Positions 32,727 through 44,307 of a DNA stretch of 64,000 nucleotides are shown here, in pieces. Positions within the stretch are counted from its first letter, which is position 1; each line of letters opens with the position of its first letter. The position numbers were made by a program, and so were the translations under genes. Source of the DNA: Edaphochlamys debaryana (Eukaryota; Chlorophyta; Chlorophyceae; Chlamydomonadales); contig JAEHOE010000087.1 in NCBI GenBank assembly GCA_016858145.1, forward strand, positions 372,001 through 436,000, in the 5' to 3' direction. The notes beneath the pieces are model-generated. The model ran no database searches and was not told the origin of the DNA. It saw only the letters and a list, made by a program, of their open reading frames with translations.

Positions 32727-35700
32727 CCGCGATGCTCACTTAGTATTTGTAACCTCCTGCCTCCGTGAAGACACGCTCGCTGCAAGCATAACCCTCACAC
32801 CTATCAGCATAGCTCGTTCTGTATCCATCTCGGCGGCAGCGCACTAAATCCCTCGCGCCAAAGCCATTATGTTCCGGAACGAAGCAAGGAAACGACCTCA
32901 GCACATAAGGTGGCCACGACTGCGCGCTCGGTGGTGCCAAGCAAATGGCATCGACAGAGGACCTTGACCTGGCATGTCGTGGGAACGACCCGCACCATGA
33001 AGCATTGCAGGCAAGGGCAGTCGCTGACGGAGGTCTGCCCTCAGTTGGAAGGTGCTGACTACCGGTGCCGGGTTGGCTACGCGTAGCCTCGCCCGCCCGC
33101 GCCCGCCCCACCCCGCGGCCTCCCCCCGTACGGACGGTCCCTTACGCAACAGGCGCTCAGCGCAGACCTCTCGAGGTCTCGGGGTGGACGGGGCCCGAAA
33201 CGCGTCGCCATCCGGAGGGGTGTTCGGGGGATGATCTACCACGACCGGTGAACGCCTGTGCTTACCTACCTTCGCGGAACATGCACTCCGTGGCTATGGT
33301 CAGTGGCGCTGCCCCGGAGCTGCAGCGGAGCCGAAGCCGGAGGGGGCTCTGGTGAGGCGGAGGCCCTTACCCCAGCTAACAGCTTAACGGAGGCCTTGGA
33401 GCTCCCCTGGCATGGCCGAGACTCGTGGCGCTGCCCTGGTGAGGCGGAGGGGTGGATGCGGGGGCCCAGCCTGCCCTTACCCACAGGTGCTAACTGGCAT
33501 TACTGGCACCTGGGAAGGCACGTGCGGATGTGTTGGGGCAGGGGTGGATGGAGCGAGCGGCGGTGGGGTGGCAGCGGAGGCGTGAGCGCAGGGCTTTCCC
33601 CTCTCGTCCCTCTGACATGTCCCCCTGGTACACGGTTGAGCTATCATGTCAGAGCACTCCAGTCAGCGCACTCAAGGGGTCTCTCGCCCTCGCCCTCAAG
33701 GGCCCTCAGCCAGCTGCAGGCCCTCACCCCATGCCCTTAACCCCCGCCCTTACCCCAGCTGGGTGGCTTACCAGGCATAACGCGTGGCTGCCGGGCATAC
33801 GCTGCCTTGGCGCGGCCGAGAGGGACCGGGCCAGGCCAAGCCAGGGGCCGATCAAGCCCGGCTGGAGGGGGATCGAGCCCAAGCCCGGACGGGTCGAGGG
33901 TTTGCATGGGCCCGAGCCCCAGCTCTCTTTGCTTTCTCTCAACGAAACTCGGCAATGCTTTAACCTGCTTGACAACTCGCAATGCGCGCAACAGCCAGTC
34001 TCAAAGCCGCGAGCCTAAGCGGCCCCGCGGTGGGCCTCCGCGGCCGCGCGCCGGCCCTCGCCCGCAGCGCCCTCCCGGCCGCAGCCCCGCTGACCCGCCG
34101 CAGCCGCCCGTGCGCCTATGCTGGTGTGCGCTGTGCGGCGATAGCGGGCAATGCGGACGCTGGAGCGGGCAGCGGGGGAGGCTCCGACCGTGTCGGGAGC
34201 GCTCCCGACAAGCCTGGAGCCGCAGCAGTATCGCCCGCGGCCGTCGCCCTAGCCATCGCAAAGGTGGGGGCCGCGCGTTGTGACTGCTCGCGTGGGCGTT
34301 CCCTTGCGTTTGCGCCGACGCCAATCCCCCATCCCCTCCCCTTGCCCCTCAGGCCCAGCTGGATGCGCTCCTGTCCAGCCGTGCCGAGGGCGAGTCCCTC
34401 CGTCGGCAGCTGGGCGAGCAGCAGCGGTTGTGCGCCGAGCTGCAGGCGCTGGTGGGGGAGCAGCGGCGGCTGAGCGGGGAGCAGCTGGCGGAGAGGCTGG
34501 GGGCGCTGGCGGAGCAGCTGGGAGGAGTGGCGGAGAAGGTGAGAGGGCAGGTGGGGATAGTGTTGCAAGCCCCCACGCACTGCCCGGCCCCTTACAGGAT
34601 GCGCCTGCAGGGTGGTATGCCAAAACTGCCTCGCACCGCCCCCCCCTCCCCCCTCCCCTCCCACCCCCCCCCCCAGCTCCAGGGTCACGAGTCCCGCGTG
34701 TTGGAGCTCCTGGCCGAGTGGGGCGCCCGGGCGGGGCTGGAGCGGGGCCTCAAGGTGGGGGCAGGGCGATGCTGGTACCGGCCTGACCCGCGTCTCGTGG
34801 TGCGTACCATCAGCGGCTTCACCATGCCCTTTCACGCGCTAGCCCATGGCAGTCCGCGCAGCTGACGCCTGTTGCCCCTTCCCTCTTTCTGCCCTGCGCT
34901 CCCCCCAGGCTCAGCTCCAGGCCAGCGAGGCCGAGGTGGCCAGCCTCCGGCAGCAGCTGGGCGAGCAGCAGGCGGCAATGGAGGGGGAGCTGGACAGGGC
35001 CAGGGCGCAGGTGGGGTGCGTGTGCGGGGGAGGGGCCACGCGTCGAGAAGCGCGTTTCTCCGCCTTGACGGCGTAGGGCGGTAGCCCCGAGATTAACCAT
35101 GACAGATAGACACCTCGCTACGGGTACCCCCTCTTACTGTTCTGACCTTGCGATGCCATCTCACTCCAGATCACGGAGGCCCAAGCCGCTCGAGACGCCC
35201 AGGCCGCGGCTGAGCTGGGCCAGGCCCAGGCCCAGGCCCAGGTCGTAGAGCTGCAGCGGGAGCTGGAGAGCCTCCGCAAGGCGGGGCCCAGCCAAGCCAA
35301 GCCCACGGCCGCCAAGGTGCTCAGCAAGCGTGCGTGCTTGACTTGTGGCCGAACGCCGCCGGTTGCAGCAGCTCCAGGAGTTGCACAGTGCCACCACCCA
35401 CTGGGACGCTTGCTGCGGCCCCTGAGGCACTCACGGTGGTGAAATGCTGCGCTGCCACTGCTGCCACTGGCCTCCCCCGGCAGGCCCCTCCCGCCCCTGC
35501 GGCCGCCACCGCGCCAACTGTGTGGGCTGACCGCTCCGCCTTGGCCGCATTCGAGGCCGCCACCCAGGCGGCTGCCAAGGGCGCTGCCGATGCAGTGGTG
35601 GAGCTCCTTCTCCGTAACATCCACACGCAAGAGCTCCTGGACGCCGAGTCGTACTTTGTGGTGATGGAGGAGGTGCCGCCGTCAGAACCCCGCTCCAAGA

Positions 35701-37819
35701 CGCTGGCGGCGGCCACTCCCAGCCTGGCCGTGTGGCTCCTGGCGGACGACGACGTGGCCCCGCAGCTGGTGGAGGCAGTGCCGGGAGGCGTGCTGAAACA
35801 CAGCGGGTGAGCTGTGTGATTACCTGGAGGGAAGCCAAGCATGTGCACAGACAGCCGGTATGTAGGCATGGCAGCGAGCAAGGCCGCGGGACTATTAGGG
35901 TAGAGGCGGGGTACTGCGGTGCCATCTGAAGCTGACTGTGCTTGCGCACGGTCCTGCTTTGCCGAAGGCAGCAGGCTGCTGTGCACTCACGAGCGGGGTC
36001 TGACCGAGGCCTTGTGTCGTCTGTTCCGCTTCTGCCCGCAGGGCGGAGCAGGCGAGCACGGCAAGAGCTCGGCGCGACAACAAGCATCCGCCTGCCGCCG
36101 TCTCGCCCCGCCTGGCGAAGCACGCGCGCGCTGCGGTGCTGGGGGCGCTGGTGCCGCTGCTGGGGGAGGGCATGGGCGCGGAGTGGCTGACGGACTGCAA
36201 GCTGGTCAACCGCTGCACCTGGCAAGACCCCTTCCCGTGGGCGCTCGACCCCGCTGTGGCTGCTTCCATGCCGGTGCTCAAGGTGACGTCTCCGTGAGTC
36301 CATGGGCCGCGAGCTCCGGAGTTTGGGCCCCTGAGCTTGAGCCTAGAGGGTCGCACCTGAGCGAGGCTGCATAGCAAGGACTGGGACGATCAAGGGGACA
36401 ATCAAGGGGGTACGGGACTTCCTCAGCGCGTGAAACATGGTCCACCCCACGCCCTCCACCCCGCCCGTGTTCCGCCCCAGGCCCAGCCAGTGCCGGGGGC
36501 CGCCGTCCCAGCCGCCCGCAGCCCCTGGGCGGCGGCCGAGGCTGCCCGTCAGGCGGAGGCCCAGAATGTCGCCAAGGTCGCTGCCCAGCTGGCCGCGCGG
36601 CGCCTGCACTCCACGGACACCAGCTACCTGGTGTTCGGTCTGGCATTTTCGAGATTCTTAGATGTTGAACGGCTGGAGGGCCGGCTCGGCGATGGCTTGG
36701 CCTTCAAGAGCTACAGCTGGTGGGTCGGGGCCGCTTGTGCAAGGCGAGGGTGGGGCTGCGCCAAGCAAGGATCCTTCTCCGTACTGCCGGCACTGCCGGT
36801 ACTCTCCATCCCCTGGCACTACAACCCACGGCTCACGCCGCCCGTCTGCCTGCGGACGCAGGAGCCTCGGCAAGGACTATGGGCGGCTGCTCGACTCCAG
36901 CCGCGCAGCCCTGCTGGGGGCGGTGCAGGCCATCCTGGGGGATGGGGCCACCGCTCAGTGGCTGACGGGCTGCCAACTGCACCGCTCAGAGCTCCACGGA
37001 GTCATCACCGACGTACCGGTCATGGCGGTGACCCACACGTGAGCTTGGAGGGGGCTCATCAACAAGATGGCCAGATTCAAGATCAGGGCCGGCCCAACCA
37101 AGCTTTGGGGGTTCTCCTTTCGTGGCCCACACGCCGTGGACACCGTTTAGGTGCATCTTGGCGTCGGACGCGTTTCTTGCTAAGCTCACACGCATGTCCG
37201 TGCGCATGGATGTCCACAGCAGCGTCGAGCGCTCCGCTCTCGCTCCCCTATACGCCCCTCTAGGAACACGCCAGACCCCCAGGCCGGCTCTTGGGGCGCT
37301 GGGGTCCAGGCCCGTCGGCAGGCGGAGCTTCAAAGCGCCGCCAGCACCATCATGGGCCTCCTGGCTCGGCACCTGTTCACCGCGGAGGAGGCGTACCTGG
37401 TGTTCGAGGACCGGGACTGGGACCTGGAGGACCGTTACGCCGAGCCCGGCCTCCGCGTCTTCCTGCTCAGCGGCGTCGACGCCAGCAGCGTTGCCAGCGG
37501 CGGGCTGCGGAGCGTTGGGTGGGTGCCACGTATGTGCGTGCCTCTTGCGCGCTCCCTGCGGGGCCAGATCGCAAGCATGCATGCCTCAGCCCTGAACGTT
37601 GCTTGTGGGGCGAAGCCCAAGCCCCACTGGCTAGCAGCTGCCTGCCTAAGACGCCTACCTGGCTCGCTCAGCCTCCACAAGGCTTCAGCCAACAATCTCC
37701 CTTAAAAACCCTCCTTGCCGTGCGCTGCCTGCCTGCAGGGCCACGCCAAGCGACAAGTGCAACTGGTTCCCCAGCTCGCAGTCATCGGTGGTTACAATGA
37801 GGGACCCCTTCGAGGGGGT

Positions 37820-38302
37820 CTAAGCGCAGAACGCTCCGACCGGCTGGTCGACCACACGGGCTTGCCGCCTGCAAGCCTGGGTGCCCCCTAACAGCAGCCC
37901 ACAAGGGCGGTGAGCCACGGCTATCACCAACGAAGCCTCAGCTAGGGAAGAGAGCTCCTCCCTAAGCGTGGATACGTCGCGCTGCAGGGCAGCGTGTTGC
38001 TCAGCGGCGGCCCGCAGCTCGTCGTGGACTTTGGCGGCCAGCTCATTGACCGCGTGGACGATACCCTCCCTCAGAGCGGGCGAGTGAATGCAGCGCAGCT
38101 TCTCTAGCACCGAATCCAGGAGCGCCACATAGTCGGCCTGAATCCGCTTCGCCTCGGGACACATGGCAGCCTCGCCCTCAGCTCGCTCCGCCTCGCGAGC
38201 CTTGTGCTCAGCTCTCGCTTCGGCCCTAGCCTTCCGGTGAGCCACCTGCTCGGCTGGTGTGCCAATGTTGTGTATCCAATTCCTTCCGTAGGAGCGAGAC
38301 AT
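37820..38302 (-). CDS. Coiled-coil ORF within the inserted element
   Basis: A single-exon ORF of 160 residues with no homology I recognise. It starts MSRSYGRNWIHNIGTPAEQV. A strongly charged helix follows (HRKARAEARAEHKAREAERA), then further heptad-like helices (AAAEQHAALQRDVSTLREEL), and it ends CRRQARVVDQPVGAFCA. Its codon use is less GC-extreme than the module genes. Small coiled-coil proteins are encoded by ORF1 of some retroelements, but no enzyme domain is present here, so a captured host gene is equally possible. Confidence 0.45.
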   Translation of the reverse strand: MSRSYGRNWIHNIGTPAEQVAHRKARAEARAEHKAREAERAEGEAAMCPEAKRIQADYVALLDSVLEKLRCIHSPALREGIVHAVNELAAKVHDELRAAAEQHAALQRDVSTLREELSSLAEASLVIAVAHRPCGLLLGGTQACRRQARVVDQPVGAFCA

Positions 38303-38329
38303 GGCGGCTACTGTAGGGCTAGGTCCTAC

Positions 38330-38435
38330 GCGTGGTGTGTATTGTGGTGTGTATTGTGTATTGTATATAGTATATTATAGTATATTGTATATAGTATAGT
38401 ATAGTATAGTATATTGTGTATGGTATAGTATAGTC
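38330..38435. repeat. AT-rich microsatellite at the element's 5' edge
   Basis: Irregular TGTGTATTG and TATAGTATA repeats over about 100 bp, strikingly AT-rich against the GC-rich surroundings. Confidence 0.75.
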
Positions 38436-39187
38436 CCTCCGACTGCTGGAGCGCATCCGGGGGGCGCTGCTGGAGGAGCTGCGGCCGCTGCTGGGGGAGG
38501 GCATGGCCGCCGAATGGGTGACCCTGGACCTGGACGTCGACTGGAGCCGCAACAAGTTCGACCGATACGACTACGTGCCCGATGAGAAACGAGTCAAGCG
38601 CTTCGCCTGCCGCGGGGTGCCCGTGCTGAGGGTGCGGCGGATGTGAGGGAAGGGGCTGCAAGGGGCTGGGTGCAGGGGTCTGGACGAAGAGGATGGAGGG
38701 AAGGGGTCCGCCCGTGGAGCTCAGCAGGATAGTGCGGCGAGGAACAGCGGCTTGAGCGGACGCAGGTGGCAGACTTGCCGCAATTGCCAGAGAAAAGGTG
38801 GCAGGCACTATATATAGGTCTCAGGAGTTTTGGGTTTCTTCTGCTACAGTAGGGGATGATTGGGGCAGCCTGTGTCTCTGAATCAGGCCTGGGGGCTAAG
38901 CGGCTGCTGCCGGCGGGTCAAGAACCTGGAGCAGCCAGAAGCGCTGTATGTGGCGCAGTGCGGGGGGTCTCCGGTGCTGCTATGGGCAGCTATGCCTTGC
39001 TGCGCGAGTCCTGCGACGGAACATGTGCTCCGAACTACTGCGGCGGGGCTTGGCTGGACGCGTTGCACCGATGGGGCACGTTGAGTTGGCAGAGGGAGAA
39101 TGGAGCGAGAACGAACTAACGCCGCCGGGACAGCCAGGGCGCGTGGCAAAGAGGAAGAGGCGTGGCAAAGAGGAAGAGGCGCAAGCG

Positions 39188-39192
39188 TGTAA
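39188..39192 (+). terminator. Putative poly(A) signal (TGTAA) of locus F
   Basis: Same GCAAGCGTGTAAC context as after gene E, about 540 nt beyond the locus F stop. Confidence 0.4.
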
Positions 39193-39418
39193 CTAATGCA
39201 TGTCGGTACCTGCAGCTCCCTGCCAATCGACGTTTCTCTGCGGAGAGAGATGTGGGGCGCTGGGGATGGGGATGAGCGAGGGCTGGATGGTTGCGGGTTC
39301 GTGTCGCTACGGAGTACGGACGCTGTCGATCAGGGGGCTTTCTGCTTATAGTGCGACAGCCTTCTATTTGTGCTTCAGCTACTTCATTGAGCGAGAGCTT
39401 CAGCGCTGGTAGACTCAA

Positions 39419-39431
39419 CTGTCAGCGACAG
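39419..39431. repeat. Recurrent palindrome, copy 4 (upstream of G)
   Basis: CTGTCAGCGACAG about 0.85 kb before the gene G start. Confidence 0.65.
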
Positions 39432-40089
39432 CCGCGATGCTCACTTCGCCTCTTGCCTCCATAAATACACCCCTACAGCTAGCATCCTTGCGCACTCCTG
39501 AGCGTGCACTGACTTCGAACGAAGTTGAACCTCGCTCAAGCCATTCTGTCTCCAAACAAAGCACGACACCGAGCTTGAATATGACATGGTTACGGCTGCT
39601 GCTCAGCTTACTACGCTCGGTGGTGCCAAGCAGATGGCCTCGCTGCTGCCCGATGCGCCCGATGTGGGAGCGCTGACCATCAAGGGAGCGCTGACCACCC
39701 GTACCGCGGCCTTTGCCTTCGGCAGCCTGCAGCCAGGGCCCGCTGCCGTGATGGGTCTTTGGCGGGACGGCGCGACACGCATGGCCAACCGGAGGGGCAA
39801 CCGGAGGGGTGTCCGGGGCGGGGGGGCCAGACCGACGGACCCCTATCCTCACCTGCCCTGGCGCAACATTCGCAGTGGCGCTGTCCCGGCACTGCAGCGG
39901 TGCCGAAGCCGGAGGGCGCCCTATTGAGGCGGAGGCCCTTACCCCAGTCAACGGCTTCACGGAGGCCTTGAAGCTCCTCTCGCATGGCCGAGCCCCGTGG
40001 CGCTGCCCTGGTGAGGCGGAGGGGCAACGGCATGGACGGCCTCGACCCCCACGTCCGGAGCTTCACAGCTGCCATAAGCACAACCTGAG

Positions 40090-40270
40090 AGACCGGGCTC
40101 TCCTCGCAGCCACATGTGCACTCAGGGGAAGGGGCGGAGGTGGCGACCGGAGCTGAGGGCACGCCGCGTGCAGGCCGTGGTTTTCACGGCCAGCCCCGCC
40201 CACACAGCGAGGGGCCCTGCCCCGCCACAGTCTCAGCCCTACAGCGGCATACACTGCCGCTCTAACAGCC
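40090..40270 (+). repeat. Duplicated 5' flank of gene G (paired with 47187-47368)
   Basis: The roughly 180 bp directly before the gene G start match the same position before gene I almost base for base, including the ACCGGGCTCTCCTCGCAGCC block. This is shared promoter or 5' UTR sequence. Confidence 0.7.
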
Positions 40271-42279
40271 ATGCTCTGCACAGCCCCCCTCAGGGCCGTG
40301 CCCCACGGCCCCTCGGCCAGCCTCCGGTGCTGCGCACCGCCCAGCCTCGCCCGCTGCGCCCGCGCTGCTGCGGCCCCGCTGCCCCGGCCCAGCGCCCGAG
40401 CCAGGCCCTGCGCTGTGCGCCGCAGGGCAGCGGCAGCGGGAGGCCCGGGGGGAGGAGCGGTGGACACGCAGCATCGCCTTCCGCCCGAGAAGCCCTCCCC
40501 CAGTCCAGGCCCTGCGGCCGTCGCCCAGGCACCTGCAAAGGTGGGTTTGGGAGCGGGAGGAGCTGCAGCTGCAGACACGTATGGCTGGGGCCCTGCTGCG
40601 GCACTAGGGGTTGGCGCCGCGACCCGTGACGAAGCGCCGACCACCCCGGCGGGTCTGCGCTATTGCTGCCTTACGTGCTCGGCCTTCACGAAGCCACCTG
40701 GACCATGTCCTCCCCCCAGCTCTTCCCCCCTCTTCCCCCTCTCCCCCCAGGCTCAGCTGGATGCGCTGCTGGCCAGCCGGGCTGAGGGCGAGGCCAAGGC
40801 ACAGGTGGGGGAACGGAGGGCAGGAGCGGCAGACGCTAGGCATAAAAAGCAAGAACGAAAGGGGCCCACTGCCGCGGCAAGCCAGAGGGACCTGCCACGA
40901 AAGACAGCTGGAGGGCATGCGTCTCCAGGGGTGGGGCCGCACGTGCTGGTCTTCCAGCCGCACCGCCCTCCCGGCCCGCCCGCACGCAGTGGGCGCTCTC
41001 CCCCTTCGACCAGCTCCTCGAAGCGGCTGCCACCGGCGCCGCTGAGTCGGTCGTGCGCCTGCTCCTGCGCGGGCTGCACGAGTCCGAGCTGGGGCCCTCC
41101 CACCTATTCCTTCTGGCCGAAGAGCCGGTGCTCGGCGCTATGAAGCTGGCCCAGGCTGGCCCCCGCCTGCACGTGTGGCGCCTGGACGGAGACTGCACCG
41201 ATTGGGAAAGGTGAATGCCGTTTGTTCTGCGAGTCGGGGCGGCCATGCTTCTACCTTTCACCTTGCGCCCCACCTCTGCTGGACGCAGGGCCGCGGACGA
41301 GGAGGGATCGGTGGGACCGCGCAAGCAGCCCGATACCGAGCCCATGCGCCTGGCGGAGCACACCCGCGCTGCGGTGCTGGAGGCGCTGCAGCCGCTGCTG
41401 GGGGCGAGCCTGCGCGCGGAGTGGCTGCTGGAGGGAACGTGTGTGACCTGGACGACACATAAGTCCCCACCTTATGGGCATGAAGTTCCGAAAACCCACA
41501 CGGCGGCTGTTCCCATGCTACGCGTGACCCGCATGTGAGACCCACAGGGGGGAATGGAATGTGTGGTGGGAAAGAGTGTGTCGTGCCACTCACCCTTTCC
41601 ACCGTGCCACTTACCAGCTTCGTGGTGCCGCCCTCCCCCTCCCTCACCTCCTAGGGACATGCCGGAGCCCGACCCATTGAACGGATCCCAGCCGAAGCTG
41701 ATCCCCATCAGCTGGGCGGCCGCCGACGCCGCACGGCAGGCGGCAGTCGAGGGCGTGGCCGAGCCCGCTGCCTGCCTGGCGGCCCGGCGATTCCTCACCT
41801 GCCCCGAGACTTTCCTGGTCTTCAGGACAGCCCCCCCGCGCCCTGGCTGCACCCCTGGACTCGATGTGCAGGTGCTGGCCGGCGCAAATTACAACAAGGG
41901 GAAGATACTCTTCAAAGAGTAAGCCTAGTTTGGCAGCCATACGTCTTAGGCTGACTTCGGCTTCTGCATGCATGCTCATGGGCATACCCGGCGAGACGTA
42001 AGCTGCAGCCCACCTCATGCTGAGACTGCAGTTGCTTCCCCTATGCCCAGGATCGAGGGCACGGCGGGCAAGAGCAGTCAGCTGAATGCCCGCAAGCTGG
42101 TGCCGGCCACCCAGGCGGCGCTCTTGGCGGCGCTGCGGCCGCTCCTGGGCACCGGCATGGCCGCGGAGTGGCTGGTGTGCGATTTGGAGGACGGCCGTGT
42201 CGCTCCGCCGTACGACCAGCAATGGTGGAGGTTGTGCTATGCGAATGCCGTGACCGTTCTGAGGGTTGCCAAGAAGTGA
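40271..42279 (+). CDS. Module-family gene G (leader, two alpha-beta pairs), intact
   Basis: Six exons, 40271-40540, 40751-40804, 40990-41210, 41289-41534, 41655-41918 and 42051-42279, give 427 residues. The leader (MLCTAPLRAVPHGPSASLRC, later RARPCAVRRRAAAAGG) is shared with gene I and differs from D-F. It is Arg/Ala/Ser-rich without acidic residues at first, as in plastid or mitochondrial presequences. The coiled coil is reduced to one 18-codon exon (AQLDALLASRAEGEAKAQ). Alpha1 has SVVRLLLRGLHESELGPSH and beta1 AVLEALQPLLGASLRAEWLL. The second alpha is divergent (ARRFLTCPETFLVF) and beta2 has ALLAALRPLLGTGMAAEWLV, ending AVTVLRVAKK. Junctions between modules are phase 2. Function is unknown. 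Confidence 0.8.
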
Positions 42280-42631
42280 GGTCAACAGCGGTCCACATAT
42301 AGCGGTGATGAGAAGGCAGCCTGGGCCCCAAGGCGGACTGCGATGACCGGGCATGTCGTGGCTGAGCCGGGGCGGGACTCGGGCAGGACTCGGGCAGGGC
42401 GCTTGGTGGGCGAGGGTGGGCGCTGTTGAATGGGCAGGGGTATTGATGTTGACGGAGGAAGGTGGGGTGGCGGCCGGACTGCTTGGAAGTCGGGTTGGTA
42501 TGGGGGGCGGGGCGACGGGGATCGATAGCCTGGGATGCTGACACACGCAAAACACACTGAAATGCCCTAACCCCGTGCCTTGACCATTTGTGCATGTAGT
42601 CACTGAAGCCCCAGCGTAGCCGGCGGAGCAG
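42280..42631. other. Intergenic between loci G and H
   Basis: About 350 bp with no supported exon. Confidence 0.4.
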
Positions 42632-43836
42632 TGGCGGCGCCTAGGTTGCTGCCCGCCTGGCCCCGCGCTGTGCCCTTGCTGCCGCAGCCCCGCCGCGCCG
42701 ATGAGCCTTCTGCCGACGCGCCGATGGCTGCTCAGGCCAAAGCCCAAGTGAGCGAGGCAGAGGGTGGCATGGGTGGGGAGCGCGGTGGGGCGTCAGAGCG
42801 GGAGCTCTCTGCCGGCTGCCCCGCCTTCCCGTCTCGCTCCCTCCCCCCGCCCTTTGTCCCCAGGCGCAGGCGCCTGCGGAGGCGGAGGCCGCCTCCCTCC
42901 GTGCACAGCTGGCGGAGCTGCAGGGGGCCCTGGGGGAGCGCGCTCTGTATTCGTACGCTCTGGTGTCGGAGAGGTAAAACCGCTCATATTCGCTCGTACG
43001 ACTGTTGAGCCGGGCGCACACACGTGGGAGGTTGCGGGGGGATTGCGTTGTCATTCGTTATCAGACCTACCATTCCGTCGCCGTCCCTTCCCGCACCCCC
43101 ATCCGCCCAACCTGCATCCCCTCCCGACGCTTCGTCTTCCCTCCTCCCCTCGGAGTCCACCCGCGCTGCGGTGCTGGAGGCGCTGGTGCCGCTGCTGGGG
43201 GAGGGCATGGGCGCGGAGTGGCTGACGGAGTGCCGCCTGGTGGACCGCATCGGGGCTGGGGGCGGAGGGGAGGGCATGCATGGGAGTAGCGGAAGGGTTG
43301 GCTGCTGCAGAGGGGCAGGGCTTCAAGCGCAGCGACAGCAGCAGGACATCCACGGTGCTCAGAATCTCGAGTCGGTGAGCCGAGAACTGAGAGGGTGGGC
43401 CTCCTTGCTTAGGGGTTCTGGAGCTGGGGCAGAGGCACCCATCCGGCTAGGCGGAAGAGCTTACCTGTCCCCGCCCTTTCTCCCGCTCCGGGAACCCATG
43501 GCACCGTAAAGCGGTAACCCCTCCCAGGCAAGCAAGCCGCCCTTTATCGCCGCCCGACGGCGATGACAGCTGCTACCTGGTGCTGGAGGAGGGGCAGCAG
43601 GCCGGGGCGGGGCGGCAGGATGGCGCCACTCGGGGCCTGTGCGTGTGGCAGCTGGAGGGAGCGGTGCACAGCGGCAACATGGTGTCCTGCATCGGGCACG
43701 GAGGGGCGCCAGTTTGCCTGAGACTCGGCTGTTACCCCCACCAGACTCTTTCCACCCTTGCGGCTCACTGCACCCGTGTGTGCTGCCCCTGCCCTTAAAC
43801 CCCCTCGCCCCCACGCCGCCGACCCTTCCCCGCCGG
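42632..43836 (+). pseudogene. Module-family locus H, truncated relative of gene J
   Basis: Fragments follow gene J in order. An exon-1 tail (ADEPSADAPMAAQAKAQ, to about 42749) lacks the J leader. A coiled-coil exon (EAASLRAQLAELQGALGE, about 42865-42975) follows. There is no further coiled coil and no first alpha exon, then a beta exon from about 43135 (AVLEALVPLLGEGMGAEWLT). A truncated alpha exon at about 43541-43692 (CYLVLEEG, CVWQLEGAV) has lost its 5' half and its GT donor. The acceptor AG of the next beta exon has become GG (near 43836). The internal deletion and splice-site losses indicate decay rather than sequencing error. Confidence 0.6.
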
Positions 43837-44307
43837 ATGGAGAGCCTGAAGCCCGGCGCTGCTCGTTCTGCTATCAGCGAATGGGCCCAGCTGCTGCCCG
43901 CCTGCCCCGGTTCCCTCCGCCTGCTGGGGCCCAGCCGGGGGGCGGTGCTGGGCGAGCTGCGGCCGCTGCTGGGGCGGCGGGGCCTGGGGGCGGAGTGGCT
44001 GCCGGGCTGCGAGGTGGCGGTGGCGGGGCGGGGGAGGGTCAAGGACCTGGAGGAGGGGTGGGAGGGTGCCGCTGGGGAGGGGCAGGGTCAGGATGGTGGG
44101 ACTGGAGGGGGGGGCGTGGGACATGGTGCTGCAGGTGGCAACGGGGTGAGCAACGACACGGTGGCCGCGGGTGGCCGCGCGGGATGCTTCATTGGACTCG
44201 GCGAATGCAAGTGCCTTGTGCTACTTTGTCTTTGTCGCCCCCAAAAACATCTTCCCACCCTGCACTCGATCCTATCTAGCGACGACGCAGTTGAGCCACC
44301 AGCAGAC

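Larger units (their letters stand above)
32045..33981. other. Duplicated intergenic segment between loci E and F
   Basis: Paralogous to 26107-28131. Open stretches at 32386-32688 and 33258-33740 are not conserved along their whole length with the other copy, so I do not call them genes. The block at about 33300-33480 keeps the GEAEALTPANSLTEALELPW frame. Confidence 0.5.
37784..38435 (-). mobile_element. Inserted element inside exon 11 of locus F
   Basis: The segment interrupts a beta exon that is continuous in loci D and E. AGTC stands at both edges (37780-37783 and 38432-38435), a candidate 4-bp target-site duplication. On the minus strand the element has an AT-rich 5' end, a 160-codon open frame, a hairpin just after the stop (GACCCC/GGGGTC at 37803-37820), then TGTAA at 37796-37792, and it ends about 8 nt later. 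An end just past a poly(A) signal suggests an RNA-mediated insertion or a truncated non-LTR element, though there is no A-tail. No terminal inverted repeats are seen. Confidence 0.6.
33982..38646 (+). pseudogene. Module-family locus F, broken by a frameshift and an insertion
   Basis: It has the eleven-exon layout of gene E: 33982-34263, 34353-34538, 34677-34754, 34909-35010, 35170-35316, 35484-35806, 36042-36293, 36481-36719, 36862-37038, 37264-37518 and 37739-37783 continued at 38436-38646. The leader ends GVRCAAIAG and exons 1-7 are open. Exon 8 lacks one C near its start compared with E (GCCCAGCCAG against GCCCAGCCCAG), so the conserved alpha2 frame no longer matches the phase-2 junction. 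Exon 11 is split after CAGTC by a foreign segment of about 650 bp, after which SLRLLERIRGALLEELRPLL resumes and runs to VPVLRVRRM and the stop. The alpha1 exon has an 11-residue addition (VWADRSALAAF region). The locus probably no longer makes the full protein. Confidence 0.75.
38647..40270. other. Intergenic between loci F and G
   Basis: No supported gene. It contains the palindrome at 39419, a block near 39890-40030 similar to the spacers before E and F, and at about 40090-40270 a segment nearly identical to 47187-47368. Confidence 0.5.
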
